Numbered from the stretch's first letter, positions 43,380-55,834 are shown. The stretch is 64,000 nucleotides of DNA from Streptomyces aurantiacus (GCF_027107535.1 NZ_CP114283.1:6696001-6760000), one strand, 5' to 3'. Notes: generated by a model not told the origin, from the sequence alone. Numbers and translations: made by a program.

Positions 43380-43393
43380 GGAGGCCCGTCACC

Positions 43394-44289
43394 ATGACAA
43401 TCACCGATGTCAAGCCCACCGAGTCCGAGCCCGGCAAGACCAAGCGCGGCAGGACCAGGCACATCCAGGGCACCCAGCGCAGAGGCATCGCACTGCACGT
43501 CTCGCTGATCGTCGGCGTGCTGCTGTCCGCGTTCCCGTTCTACTGGGCCGTGATCATGTCGACGCACACGTCGACCGAGATCTTCTCCTACCCGCCGAAG
43601 CTGCTGCCCGGCTCGCACTTCGGCGACAACCTCAGCAAGCTGTTCGACAGCATCGACTTCTTCGGGTCGATGTTCAACTCGCTGCTCGTCGCCACCTCGG
43701 TGACGTTCCTCGTCCTCTTCTTCGACTCGCTGGCCGCGTTCGTCTTCGCCAAGTTCAGGTTCCCCGGCCGCCGGGTGCTGTTCGCGATGATGATGGCGAT
43801 CTTCATGGTGCCGGCGCAGCTCGCGGCCATCCCGCAGTTCGTGATCATGGCGAAGCTGGGCTGGATCGGCTCGATGACCTCGCTGATCGTGCCGGCCGCC
43901 GCGAACGCCTTCGGCATCTTCTGGATGCGGCAGTACATGAAGAGCGCGATCCACGACGAGCTGCTCGACGCCTCGAAGATCGACGGGGCGAGCTTCATGC
44001 GCCAGTACTGGCACGTGGCGCTGCCGGTGGTCCGTCCCGGGCTGGCCTTCCTCGGCATCTTCACGTTCATGGGCCAGTGGAACGACTACGCCTGGCCGTT
44101 GATCGCCCTCACCAACCCGGACAACGTGACCCTCCAGGTCGCCCTGTCCCAGCTGAACGGCGTCCATGGCACCACGGACTACGGAATGGTCATGACGGGT
44201 GCGGTGCTGGCCCTGATCCCGCTGCTGATCGTCTTCGCCATCGGCGCCAAGCAGATCATCGCGGACCTCGGCAAGGGGGCCATCCGCTG

Positions 44290-44290
<1 letters not shown>
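43394..44290 (+). CDS. CUT1 sugar ABC permease (MalG-like)
   Basis: A 298-residue permease with a Lys/Arg-rich N-terminus and the EAA loop LLDASKIDGASFMRQYWHVA; the first Glu of the usual EAA is replaced by Asp, a common variation. Fourteen bp separate it from the first permease, and its stop overlaps the beta-galactosidase ATG (TGATG). Confidence 0.93.
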
Positions 44291-47214
<2,924 letters not shown>

Positions 47215-47271
47215 CCACCGTCCCGCAGACCTCGCAGCCCCTTCGGGTTTTCACGCTTCCACGGAGCAGAC

Positions 47272-49131
47272 GTGTGTACTTCGCATGAGCACGACCAGGA
47301 CCAGCCCTCGGCGGAGGCCGGGCAGGCGGGCGCCGGACGGCGGAACTTCCTCCGGGCGACCGCCCTGATCGGCGCGGCCACCGCGGCGGTCGCGCTGCCG
47401 ACGGCCGCGGCGCAGGCGGCGCCGGCGGCGAAGACCCGCTGGAGACCCGACACCGACAGCCGCCGCTTCACCCTCGCCGTGATGCCCGACACGCAGTACC
47501 TCTTCGACGGGCCGAGCATCGACAGGGCGCCCGTGGAGGCGTCCCTGCGCTATCTGCTGGAGCACGGGCGGGACGAGAACATCGTGTTCCTGTCCCATCT
47601 GGGCGACCTGACGCAGAACGGCGCGAAGGAGGAGTGCGCGGCGATCGGCGAGGCGTTCCGCCTGCTCGACCGGCAGGGCGTCGGCTACAGCGTCCTGGCG
47701 GGCAACCACGACGTGAAGTCGTCGACGGACGACCAGCGCGGCCCGACCCCGTTCCTGGACGTCTTCGGACCCGCCCGCTTCAGGGGCAGGCCCACGTTCG
47801 GCGGGACCTCCCCCGACGGCTACAACTCCTTCCACCTCTTCCGCGCCGCCGGACGGGAGTGGATGGTCCTGGCGCTGGACTGGCGCCTGTCGGCGAAGGG
47901 CTACGCGTGGGCCGAGGACGTCATCGCCCGGCACCCGAGGACACCGGTGATCCTCACGACGCACGAGCTGGTCGACGAGGACGACTCACTGTCCTCCTAC
48001 GGGCAGCAGCTGTGGGACCGGCTGATCGAGGACCACGACCAGATCTTCCTCACCCTCAACGGGCACTACTGGCCGGCCGCCCGGGCGACGCGCAAGAACG
48101 CGGCGGGACATGACGTCCACCTGCATCTGACGAACTATCAGAACAGGTACTTCGGCGGCGCGGCGATGATCCGCCTCTACCGCTTCGACCTCGACCGGAA
48201 CACCGTGGACGTGGAGACGGTGTCCCCGTGGATACTCGGCCGGGCAGCGAAGGGGCTCAACGAGCTGGAGCGCCAGGAGAGCGAACTCAGCGGTGACGCC
48301 GACCGGTTCTCGGTCGGGATCGACTTCGAGGAGCGCTTCTCCGGTTTCGCCCCGGTGCCCGCGCGCCCGGCGCGTCCCGCGTCGAAGATGCTGGTCCGGG
48401 GCACGGCCGCCTACTGGCGATTCGACGGCAGGGAGGACGGGGCCGCCGTGACCGGCACGGTCCGGGACCTCTCAGGACACGGCAACGACCTCTCGGTGGT
48501 CACGGTCGCGGGCGGCACGCTCACCTGGTCGTCGGACCACCACCCCGACCAGCCGGGGCACGGCAGTCTGGACTTCCACGGCGGCAAACCCCCACTGAAG
48601 GGCGCCTACCTGCGGACGGTCGACGGCGCGCCTCTCAACTCGGCCACGTTCAAGGCGGGTTACACCATCGAGGCCTTCTACCGGCTGCCCGCCGACTGGG
48701 ACCCCGCGCGCCACGCGTGGGCCGGCCTGCTCGGCCGCACGGGTACGGGTGGGGCCGCGGGCCGGACCGGCGACGACCCGGACGAGCCCCTGGCCACGCT
48801 GTCCCTGTCGAACGACCGCGAACCGCAGTGGGCCATGCGTCCGCTCAACCAGCAGACCATCGCGACCAACTGGGGTCAGGAGACCCCTCTGGAGACGTGG
48901 TGGCACCTCGCCGTCGTGAACGACGGACGGCACACCACCCTGTACGTGCAGGGCTGCCCGGTGGTGCGCAACCCGGCGGCGCCGGCCGTCGGGATCACCT
49001 CGGTCGGACTGCCCTGGCTGCTCGGCGGCTACGAGTACGCCGGGAAGATCGACCAGATCCTGCACGGCCGGCTCGGTGACGTGCGGATCGTCGGACGGGC
49101 CCTGCCCGTCACGTCGTTCATGAACCACTGA
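47272..49131 (+). CDS. Tat-exported metallophosphoesterase with a LamG-like domain
   Basis: A 619-residue exported protein. The Tat signal is GRRNFLRATALIGAATAAVA (22-41). The calcineurin-like catalytic domain (about 65-340) has D73 (MPDTQYL), G111-D112 (GDLTQNG), GNHD at 144-147 and THELVD and NGHY His motifs further on. A C-terminal concanavalin/LamG domain (about 395-615; AYWRFDG, HGSLDFHGG, GYTIEAFYRLP) probably binds carbohydrate. GTG at 47272, 57 bp after the galactosidase gene, so it is likely in the operon. A role in removing phosphate groups from a glycan is inferred. Confidence 0.9.
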   Translation: MCTSHEHDQDQPSAEAGQAGAGRRNFLRATALIGAATAAVALPTAAAQAAPAAKTRWRPDTDSRRFTLAVMPDTQYLFDGPSIDRAPVEASLRYLLEHGRDENIVFLSHLGDLTQNGAKEECAAIGEAFRLLDRQGVGYSVLAGNHDVKSSTDDQRGPTPFLDVFGPARFRGRPTFGGTSPDGYNSFHLFRAAGREWMVLALDWRLSAKGYAWAEDVIARHPRTPVILTTHELVDEDDSLSSYGQQLWDRLIEDHDQIFLTLNGHYWPAARATRKNAAGHDVHLHLTNYQNRYFGGAAMIRLYRFDLDRNTVDVETVSPWILGRAAKGLNELERQESELSGDADRFSVGIDFEERFSGFAPVPARPARPASKMLVRGTAAYWRFDGREDGAAVTGTVRDLSGHGNDLSVVTVAGGTLTWSSDHHPDQPGHGSLDFHGGKPPLKGAYLRTVDGAPLNSATFKAGYTIEAFYRLPADWDPARHAWAGLLGRTGTGGAAGRTGDDPDEPLATLSLSNDREPQWAMRPLNQQTIATNWGQETPLETWWHLAVVNDGRHTTLYVQGCPVVRNPAAPAVGITSVGLPWLLGGYEYAGKIDQILHGRLGDVRIVGRALPVTSFMNH

Positions 49132-49167
49132 CACGTCGGCCTCAGACTCAGAGGGACTCACCAGACC

Positions 49168-50838
49168 ATGACCGAGCAGCAACTGCCCGCCTGGGCCGAC
49201 CCGTCCGTCCCGCCCGCCTCGCTCGACGCGCAGGGCGTCTCCCGCCGCCACCTCATGCGCCGCGCGGGCCTGTTCGGCGCGGTCTTCGCGGCCGGACCGC
49301 TCGCGGCCCCCGCGGCGGCCCACAGCCGGGGCCTCGGCGGCAACGACCCGCGCCTCGCCTACCTCGTCGGCGACCACCACGTGCACTCCGTCTACAGCCA
49401 CGACGCGAAGTACACCTTCTCCCAACTCGCCCGCGCGAGCGCCAAGTACGGCCTCGACTGGATGGTGTTCAACGAGCACTCCAACTTCGGGCACGCCGCG
49501 TACGGGGCGAAGCTGGAGCACAAGGAGATCCTCACGGCACGCGCGGCCAACCCCCGCCAGCTGATCTTCCAGGGCCTGGAGTGGTACATCCCGGGCGCCG
49601 AGCACTGCACGGTCTTCGCGGCGCCCGGCCGCCACGAGGTCGACCTGCTCACGCGCTTCGAGCTCGCGTACGACGGCAAGCTGCTGGGCTACACGGCGGG
49701 CGGCCCCACCCACCCCGACACCCCGCGCAACGAGGCGCACGCCGTCAAGGCCATCAAGTGGCTGGCCGAGCAGCGCCGGTCGGGCTACGTGGACGACGTG
49801 CTGGTCTTCGCCAACCACCCGTCGCGTCTGGGGATCGACTCCCCGCACGAGATGCGGGGCTGGCGGGACGCGGCCCCCGAGATCATGATCGGCATGGAGG
49901 GCGCGCCCGGCGCCCAGGGCGGTGCCATCCCCGGCTGGCGCGGTCCCACGTCGATGCGCGGCGAGTACGAGAACAAGCCGTCGGCGGACTCCTGGCCCGG
50001 CTACCCGGCGGACGCGTACGTCACCTACGGCGGCTTCGACTGGATGACGGCGACCGTCGGCGGCATGTGGGACGCCATGCTCTCCGAGGGGAGGCTGTTC
50101 ACCGTCACCACCAACTCCGACGTGCACCGGGTGGTGTTCGACACCTGGAAGAACGGCGACTGGCAGCCCGGGCAGAACTTCGACAACACCGGCCGGCTGC
50201 CCGATCCGGTCAACACCACCGAACCGCAGCCGGGCGGCGACTTCTGGCCCGGCCAGTTCAGCCGCACCCACGTGGGCGTGACCCGCTACGGCTACCGCGC
50301 GGTGATGGCGGGGCTGCGCGCGGGCCGGGTCTGGCTCGACCACGGGCATCTGCTCGACGGTCTCGACGTACGGCTCGGGCGGGACCGCGACCACGGCCGG
50401 GGCGTCACCCTGGGCGGGCGACTGCGCGTCCGCAAGGGCGACCGGCTCACGCTGAAGGTCACCGTGACCACGGCCTCGCGCCGCAACCCGCACGACATCC
50501 TGCCCAAGCTCGCCCACGTCGACGTGATCCGCGGAGCCGTGCGCGGCCCCGCCACCGACCGGGACGACTGGCGCGCCCCCGACACGAAGGTCGCGCACAC
50601 GGTGGACGTGTCGGGCCGCACGGGCACGTACACCCTGCGCGTCCCGCTGACCGCCGGTGACGAGTCCTTCTACGTGCGGCTGCGCGGCAGCGACGGCAAC
50701 CGGCACGGCGCCGGGTACCTGGGCGCCTCGGTCGACCCGCACGGACCGATCGCGCACGAGCCGGGCGACGGTGACCCGTGGACCGACACGTGGTTCTACT
50801 CCAACCCCGTGTTCGTGGAGGTGGTGGACGGCCGGTGA
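49168..50838 (+). CDS. Tat-exported PHP/CehA-McbA type metallohydrolase
   Basis: A 556-residue exported protein. The Tat signal is SRRHLMRRAGLFGAVFAAGP (25-44). The PHP-fold catalytic domain opens with GDHHVHSVYSHDA (68-80), and FNEHSNF and FANHPSRLG supply further metal-binding His residues; NSDVH lies near 315. CehA/McbA-type proteins are the closest group I recognise; they act on phosphoesters or carbamate-type esters. The start ATG 49168 lies 36 bp after the phosphoesterase gene with GAGGGACTC upstream. It ends the operon. Confidence 0.87.
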   Translation: MTEQQLPAWADPSVPPASLDAQGVSRRHLMRRAGLFGAVFAAGPLAAPAAAHSRGLGGNDPRLAYLVGDHHVHSVYSHDAKYTFSQLARASAKYGLDWMVFNEHSNFGHAAYGAKLEHKEILTARAANPRQLIFQGLEWYIPGAEHCTVFAAPGRHEVDLLTRFELAYDGKLLGYTAGGPTHPDTPRNEAHAVKAIKWLAEQRRSGYVDDVLVFANHPSRLGIDSPHEMRGWRDAAPEIMIGMEGAPGAQGGAIPGWRGPTSMRGEYENKPSADSWPGYPADAYVTYGGFDWMTATVGGMWDAMLSEGRLFTVTTNSDVHRVVFDTWKNGDWQPGQNFDNTGRLPDPVNTTEPQPGGDFWPGQFSRTHVGVTRYGYRAVMAGLRAGRVWLDHGHLLDGLDVRLGRDRDHGRGVTLGGRLRVRKGDRLTLKVTVTTASRRNPHDILPKLAHVDVIRGAVRGPATDRDDWRAPDTKVAHTVDVSGRTGTYTLRVPLTAGDESFYVRLRGSDGNRHGAGYLGASVDPHGPIAHEPGDGDPWTDTWFYSNPVFVEVVDGR

Positions 50839-50856
50839 GAACGGCGCGCGGGCTGC

Positions 50857-50903
50857 CGGTACGCCCGTACTACCTGGTCACGAGCTGATCGACGGGCGTA
50901 CCG
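50857..50903. promoter_or_regulatory. 12-bp perfect inverted repeat before the paaX-like gene
   Basis: CGGTACGCCCGT (50857-50868) and ACGGGCGTACCG (50892-50903) flank 23 bp, 8 bp before the paaX-like GTG. It may be an operator for that regulator or the terminator of the upstream operon. Confidence 0.55.
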
Positions 50904-50911
50904 TAAGCCGG

Positions 50912-51739
50912 GTGACCACTGACGAGGCGCTGCGGCCCCAGTCCCTCATGCTGTCCTTCCTGGGCGACCAGGTGCTCGGCCGGGACGTCTGCGTGTACTC
51001 GGGAAGCGTCATCGACGTCTTCGGGCGCGCGGGTGTCGGCGAGCACGCGACCCGCTCGACGCTGACGCGCATGGTGGGCCGCGGTCTGCTGCGGCGGCAG
51101 CGCGAGGGGCGCCGCATGTACTTCGGACTGACCGAGCGTTCGGAGGCCGTGCTGCGGGACGGTGAGCACCGGATCTGGGAGGAGGGGGCCGTCAACCGCC
51201 GGTGGGACGGCACCTGGACGCTGCTCGGCTTCTCGCTGCCGGAGTCCTGGCAGCGCCAACGGCACGATCTGCGCGCGCAGTTGACGTGGAGCGGCTTCGG
51301 CCCGCTGTTCGGCGGGCTGTGGATCGCGCCCGGCGAGGCCGACGTGTCCGGGCTCGTCGCCGAGCTGGGCCTGTCCGCCCATGTGAAGATCTTCCGCGCC
51401 CACGCGGACGCGGGCATGGACATCGGCGCGATGATCGAGGAGACCTGGTCGCTGGACGAACTGGCCACGCGCTACGAGACGTTCGCCGGCCGCTGGCAGC
51501 GCTGGGAGGCGACGGAGCCCGAGTCCGACGAGGCTCTCGGGCTACGGCTGCGCCTGTCCACGGAATGGCTGCAGGTCGTCCGGCGCGATCCGCGGTTGCC
51601 GGTCAAGCACCTGCCGGACGACTGGCCGGCCGAGCGGGCCGAGAAGACGTTCCGGACGGTGTACACCCGGCTGACCCCGCTCGCGCGGGAGGCGGCGGAA
51701 CGGCTTCTCGACCTGGTGCCCGTCAGGGATCAGGCGTAG
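50912..51739 (+). CDS. PaaX family transcriptional regulator
   Basis: A 275-residue regulator. The N-terminal winged HTH domain (PQSLMLSFLGDQVLGRDVCV, then GVGEHATRSTLTRMVGRGLL) and the C-terminal PaaX domain (RWDGTWTLLGFSLPESWQRQ, LFGGLWIAPGE) are both present. PaaX-type repressors respond to aryl-CoA or acyl-CoA thioesters; the family prototype responds to phenylacetyl-CoA. It is convergent with the CoA-pathway operon and overlaps the MaoC gene by 10 bp at the 3' ends. GTG at 50912 has a weak ribosome site. Confidence 0.9.
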   Translation: MTTDEALRPQSLMLSFLGDQVLGRDVCVYSGSVIDVFGRAGVGEHATRSTLTRMVGRGLLRRQREGRRMYFGLTERSEAVLRDGEHRIWEEGAVNRRWDGTWTLLGFSLPESWQRQRHDLRAQLTWSGFGPLFGGLWIAPGEADVSGLVAELGLSAHVKIFRAHADAGMDIGAMIEETWSLDELATRYETFAGRWQRWEATEPESDEALGLRLRLSTEWLQVVRRDPRLPVKHLPDDWPAERAEKTFRTVYTRLTPLAREAAERLLDLVPVRDQA

Positions 51740-52185
51740 AAGCGGGACAGGCTCTGCAGTACCGCCGCCGGCTTGGGCGCGCCCTCGATCTCGATCATGC
51801 CGTCGACCGTGATCTGCACGCCGCCCGGTACGTCCTCGACGTCCGTGAGCTTCGCGACGAGGCGGATGCGGGAGCCGGCCTTCACCGGCGAGGGGAAACG
51901 CACCTTGTTCAGGCCGTAGTTGACCTTCGTGGTGACTCCCTGGACGTCCAGCAGTTCGGTGAAGAGCGGGATGAAGAGGGAGAGGGTGAGATAGCCGTGG
52001 GCGATGGGCGCGCCGAACGGGCCCTCCTTGGCCTTCTCCTCGTCCACGTGGATCCACTGGTGGTCGCCCGTGGCGTCGGCGAACGTGTTGACGCGCTCCT
52101 GGGTGACGTCGATCCACTCACTGGTGCCGAGGTCGCTGCCCGCGAGCTTCTTGAGTTCGTCGATGCCGTTCACGGTGATGCTCAT
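51730..52185 (-). CDS. MaoC-like hydratase
   Basis: A 151-residue hot-dog-fold enoyl-CoA hydratase. The catalytic Asp/His loop ATGDHQWIHVDEEKAKEGPF lies at 38-57 (D41, H46), followed by AHGYLTLSL. In the CouM/PhdE-type role it would add water to p-coumaroyl- or feruloyl-CoA. It is the last gene of the operon SDR, amidohydrolase, CoA ligase, hydratase. The start ATG 52185 lies 14 bp after the ligase stop. Confidence 0.9.
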   Translation of the reverse strand: MSITVNGIDELKKLAGSDLGTSEWIDVTQERVNTFADATGDHQWIHVDEEKAKEGPFGAPIAHGYLTLSLFIPLFTELLDVQGVTTKVNYGLNKVRFPSPVKAGSRIRLVAKLTDVEDVPGGVQITVDGMIEIEGAPKPAAVLQSLSRFYA

Positions 52186-52199
52186 ATGGCTTTCCCTAG

Positions 52200-53705
52200 C
52201 TAGGAGTCGGTGCCGTACCGCTTGCGGACACGGGCCTTGAGGAGCTTCCCGGAGGCGGTGCGCGGCAGTTCCTCCGCGAGCACCACCGACTTGGGGATCT
52301 TGTACTTGGCGAGGCGTCCGGCGAGGGACGCGAGCACCTCGTCGGGGTCGAGTTCGACGTCCTCGCGCGGTACGACGACCGCGCGCGGCACCTCTCCCCA
52401 CTTCTCGTCGGGCACACCGATGACCGCGCACTCGACGATGTCGGGGTGGGCGAGGAGCTGGTCCTCGATCTCGGCGGGGTAGATGTTCTCTCCGCCCGAG
52501 ATGATCATGTCCTTGATGCGGTCGACGATGGTGACGTAGCCGTCCTCGTCGACCTTGGCGGCGTCCCCGCTGCGGAACCAGCCGTCGCTGAACACGGCGG
52601 CGGTCTCGTCGGGGAGCCCCCAGTAGCCGGGCATGACGTGGGGCCCTCGTACGACGACCTCGCCGGTCTCGCCGACGTCGGCCGGGGTGAGGTCGGGCCG
52701 TACGACGCGCACGTCGCTGAAGAAGTGCGGCACGCCCGCCGACCCCGCCTTGCCGACCGCGTGCTCGGCGTCCAGGAAGAGCACCCCCGGCGAGGCCTCG
52801 GTCATCCCGTAGCCCTGGAGGAAGGTGAGGCCCCGCTCCTGGTAGGCGGCGATGAGCGGGGTCGGCACGGGCGAGCCGCCGCAGCTGAGCATCCGCAGGG
52901 AGGACAGGTCGGCGCCGGCCCAGCGCGGATGGCGGGCCACCTGCTCGAACATGGTGGGCACCCCGAACATGAAGGTGATCCGGTGCCGTTCGATCAGGTC
53001 GAAGGTGGCCGCCGGGTCGAAGGCCTCGACGAGGACGCAGGTGCCGCCCTTGAGGAGGACCGGCAGGGTGAGCATGTTCAGCCCGGCCGTGTGGAACAGC
53101 GGCGCGGACACCAGGGCGCGCTCGTCGGCGATCACGTCCTGGTCGACCAGGACGTTGACCGAGTTCCACGTCAGGTTGCCGTGGGTGAGCATGGCGCCCT
53201 TGGGGCGGCCCGTGGTCCCCGAGGTGTACATGATGATGCAGGTGTCGTCGGCGGTGACGGGCTCGTCGATCGCCTCGTCGGAGGCCGAGGCGAGCAACCG
53301 GTCGTACTCGGCGCCCACTTCGACGTACGTACGCACATCGCTGTCGCCCGGCAGTCCCGCGACGAGGCCCGCGAACGACGGCCCGTACACGAGGGCCTTG
53401 GCGCCGGAGTCGCCCAGCTGGTAGGCGATCTCGGGCCCGGCCAGGCGGGTGTTGAGCGGGACGAAGACCGCGCCGAGGGTGCCGGCCGCGAACAGCGTCT
53501 CCAGGTACGAGGGATGGTTGGTGCCGAGGTAGGCGATCCGGTCGCCGCGGCGCACTCCGGAGGTACGCAGCGCGTGGGCGAGCCGGGTGGTGCGCTCGTA
53601 CAGTCCGCCGTAGGTGAGCGTCGTGTCGTGGTGGATCAGGGCGGTGCGGTGCGGGGTCTTGCGGGCCCGGCGGGCCGGCCACGACCCCAGTCCCTCATTG
53701 CGCAT
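52200..53705 (-). CDS. Acyl/aryl-CoA ligase (ANL superfamily)
   Basis: A 501-residue adenylate-forming ligase. The P-loop-like A3 motif YTSGTTGRPKG is at 160-170; GYGMTEASPG, GEVVVRGPHVMPGYWG and DRIKDMIISGGENIYPAEIE are further conserved blocks, and the catalytic Lys is in RTASGKLLKARV. It matches the fatty-acyl/phenylpropanoid-CoA ligase branch. In this operon it probably activates a cinnamic-acid derivative such as ferulate or p-coumarate to its CoA thioester, the first step of the pathway. Confidence 0.92.
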   Translation of the reverse strand: MRNEGLGSWPARRARKTPHRTALIHHDTTLTYGGLYERTTRLAHALRTSGVRRGDRIAYLGTNHPSYLETLFAAGTLGAVFVPLNTRLAGPEIAYQLGDSGAKALVYGPSFAGLVAGLPGDSDVRTYVEVGAEYDRLLASASDEAIDEPVTADDTCIIMYTSGTTGRPKGAMLTHGNLTWNSVNVLVDQDVIADERALVSAPLFHTAGLNMLTLPVLLKGGTCVLVEAFDPAATFDLIERHRITFMFGVPTMFEQVARHPRWAGADLSSLRMLSCGGSPVPTPLIAAYQERGLTFLQGYGMTEASPGVLFLDAEHAVGKAGSAGVPHFFSDVRVVRPDLTPADVGETGEVVVRGPHVMPGYWGLPDETAAVFSDGWFRSGDAAKVDEDGYVTIVDRIKDMIISGGENIYPAEIEDQLLAHPDIVECAVIGVPDEKWGEVPRAVVVPREDVELDPDEVLASLAGRLAKYKIPKSVVLAEELPRTASGKLLKARVRKRYGTDS

Positions 53706-53742
53706 GTCCGTGCCCCTGTCCTTCGTTGCACATGGGGTGCCC

Positions 53743-54627
53743 CTATGCCTTGGTGAGCCCGAGCAGCCGGGCCGCGTTCTCCTTGAGGATCTTCGGCCGG
53801 ACCTCGTCCTTGATGGGGAGTTTCGCGAAGTCGGCGAGCCAGCGGTCCGGGGTGAGGACCGGGTAGTCGGAGCCGAACAGCACCTTGTCCTTGAGCAGGG
53901 TGTTGGCGTACTGCACGAGCTGCGGCGGGAAGTACTTCGGCGACCAGCCGGACAGGTCGATGTGGACGCCCGGCTTGTGGGTGGCGACCGCGAGGGCCTC
54001 GTCCTGCCAGGGGAAGGACGGGTGCGCCAGGATGATCTTGAGGTGCGGGAAGTCCGCGGCGACGTCGTCCACGTGCAGCGGGTTGGAGTACTTCAGCCTG
54101 ATCCCACCGCCGCCGGGGACGCCCGCCCCGATGCCCGTCTGACCGGTGTGGAAGAGGGCGATGGTGCCGGTCTCCTCGATCACCTCGTACAGGTCGTACG
54201 CGACCGACCTGTCGTTGGGGAAGAAGCCCTGGATGCTGGGGTGGAACTTGAAGCCCTTCACCCCGTACTCCTCGACCAGGCGGCGGGCGCGCTTGACACC
54301 CGCCCTGCCCCGGAAGGGGTCGATGGACGCGAAGGGGATCAGTACGTCCGGGTTGGCGGCGGCCGCCTCGGCGACCTCCTCGTTCGGGACGGGCTCGGTG
54401 CCGGTCGCGGACTCGGCGTCGACCGTGAAGATCACGGCGGCCATCTTCCGCTCACGGTAGTAGGCGGCCGTCTCCTCAAGGGTCGGCTTGCGCTTGCCCT
54501 CGACCTTGAAGTAGGCACTGGAGGCCTCGTGCAGGTCGTCGTCCAGGGAGGAGGCGCCCTTGGAGGAGACCTCGGCATGGGTGTGGACGTCGATCGCGAC
54601 GAGTTCCTCGACATTGAGGTTCGCCAT
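53743..54627 (-). CDS. Amidohydrolase, likely beta-ketoacyl-CoA retro-Claisen hydrolase (CouO/PhdC-like)
   Basis: A 294-residue metal-dependent hydrolase of the amidohydrolase-2 family. Metal ligands are H15-x-H17 (DVHTHAE), H160 (LFHTGQTG), H202 (LAHPSFPW) and D254 (FGSDYP); H129 in GFKFHPSIQG is conserved nearby. Homologues in Rhodococcus and Corynebacterium phenylpropanoid clusters cleave the 4-hydroxyphenyl-beta-ketoacyl-CoA intermediate to a benzoate and acetyl-CoA. The company of a CoA ligase, MaoC hydratase, SDR and divergent MarR is that of the couO/phdC cluster, so I favour this function. Confidence 0.88.
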   Translation of the reverse strand: MANLNVEELVAIDVHTHAEVSSKGASSLDDDLHEASSAYFKVEGKRKPTLEETAAYYRERKMAAVIFTVDAESATGTEPVPNEEVAEAAAANPDVLIPFASIDPFRGRAGVKRARRLVEEYGVKGFKFHPSIQGFFPNDRSVAYDLYEVIEETGTIALFHTGQTGIGAGVPGGGGIRLKYSNPLHVDDVAADFPHLKIILAHPSFPWQDEALAVATHKPGVHIDLSGWSPKYFPPQLVQYANTLLKDKVLFGSDYPVLTPDRWLADFAKLPIKDEVRPKILKENAARLLGLTKA

Positions 54628-54630
54628 GGT

Positions 54631-55548
54631 TCACGCCTCCGGGAACTTCGGCGCGGGGATGCCGACGGTCTGCGGCTCGGCGCCCAGCGAGGTGGGCCAG
54701 ACGTCGGCGAGGGCGTCGGGGGTCCAGCCACCGTCAGCGTACGCCGCCCTGATCTCCTGGGGGTGCGACCACAGGGTCACCTTGTCGCCGCCGATGCCGA
54801 TGGCCTGGCCGCTCACCCCGCGGGCGGCCTCGGAGGCCAGGAACGGGACCAGCGCGGCGCAGTCCTCGGGAGAGCCGAAGCCCTCGCCCTTGCGGAGGAA
54901 GTCCGGCAGCGGCTCGCCACCGCGCATGGCCTCGATGTAGGGCGCGAAGGCCGGGATGGTCTCGGTCATCGCGGTCGCGGCGACCGGCACGATCGCGTTG
55001 ACGGTGATGCCCGCGCGGCCCAGTTCCATCGACCACGTGCGGGCCATGGCGGCGATGCCGGCCTTGGCGGCGGCGTAGTTCGTCTGGCCGAAGTTGCCGC
55101 GCTGCCCGGCCGGCGAGCCGACCAGGACCAGCGTGCCGCCCTCGCCCTGTTCTCGCATGCGTACGGCGGCGGCGCGGGCGCAGGTGAAGGTGCCCTTGAG
55201 GTGCGTGGTGATCACCGCGTCGAAGTCCTCGTCGGTCATCTTCCACAGGACCTTGTCGCGGAGGATGCCCGCGTTGGTGACCAGGACGTCGAGGCGGCCG
55301 AACTCCTCCACCGCGCGGCCCACCAGCCGGTCCGCGGCCTCGGTGGTACCGACCGCGACCACCTCGGCCACGGCGGTGCCGCCCGCCTCGGTGATCGCCT
55401 TGACGGCCTGCTCGGCCACGGCCTCGTCGACGTCGTTGACGACCACGGAGGCGCCTGCGGCGGCGAGGGCGTGCGCGTAGGCCAGGCCGAGGCCACGGCC
55501 GGAGCCCGTGACGACGGCGACCTTGCCGGTGAGATCGATGCTGGGCAC
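54631..55548 (-). CDS. Short-chain dehydrogenase/reductase, likely hydroxyacyl-CoA dehydrogenase
   Basis: A 305-residue SDR. The NAD-binding glycine motif GSGRGLG is at 15-21 and NAG at 92-94, and the catalytic triad is Ser145, Tyr158 and Lys162 (QTNYAAAKAG). A C-terminal extension of about 40 residues (HPQEIRAAYADGGWTPDALA) resembles multifunctional-enzyme-type dehydrogenases. In this pathway it would oxidise the beta-hydroxyacyl-CoA made by the hydratase to the beta-keto compound. It is the first gene of the operon, 3 bp before the amidohydrolase, and faces the marR gene. Confidence 0.92.
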   Translation of the reverse strand: MPSIDLTGKVAVVTGSGRGLGLAYAHALAAAGASVVVNDVDEAVAEQAVKAITEAGGTAVAEVVAVGTTEAADRLVGRAVEEFGRLDVLVTNAGILRDKVLWKMTDEDFDAVITTHLKGTFTCARAAAVRMREQGEGGTLVLVGSPAGQRGNFGQTNYAAAKAGIAAMARTWSMELGRAGITVNAIVPVAATAMTETIPAFAPYIEAMRGGEPLPDFLRKGEGFGSPEDCAALVPFLASEAARGVSGQAIGIGGDKVTLWSHPQEIRAAYADGGWTPDALADVWPTSLGAEPQTVGIPAPKFPEA

Positions 55549-55621
55549 GAGGGGGTCCCTTCAACGCTTGGGTCGGCGCGGCTGCCAGAGCCGAGCTGCG
55601 GCTACGAGATCGAAGCTAAGG

Positions 55622-55652
55622 ACAATAATTGTTGACGTCAATAGTTGTTGCT
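55622..55652. promoter_or_regulatory. AT-rich MarR-type operator in the divergent SDR/marR gap
   Basis: The perfect palindrome TTGACGTCAA (55632-55641) lies inside an AT-rich run that also has ATTG-(7)-CAAT (55628-55642) and two near-copies of AATTGTTG/TAGTTGTTG. It sits about 84 bp before the SDR start, where binding would block the operon promoter. Confidence 0.6.
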
Positions 55653-55834
55653 GTTCGATCTGTGCGCCATGCTGGTCCCGTACGGGCGCCATGCCGTACG
55701 GAGGATGTCCGAGGAAGCACGCAGCACCGCCCCCTCCCGGGGCCAGGACCAGGGAGCCCGCCATCGCCCGCCAGCCGCACGCCCCAGACCACGCCGTGGG
55801 CCCCGCCGCCTCCATCGACGACCAGGAGCCGTGG

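Noticed and set aside
55508..55834. Long N-terminal extension of the MarR protein
   Set aside because: The extra 109 residues are Cys/Pro/Arg-rich, cross the operator and have no family match; ATG 55835 has AGGAG at the right distance.
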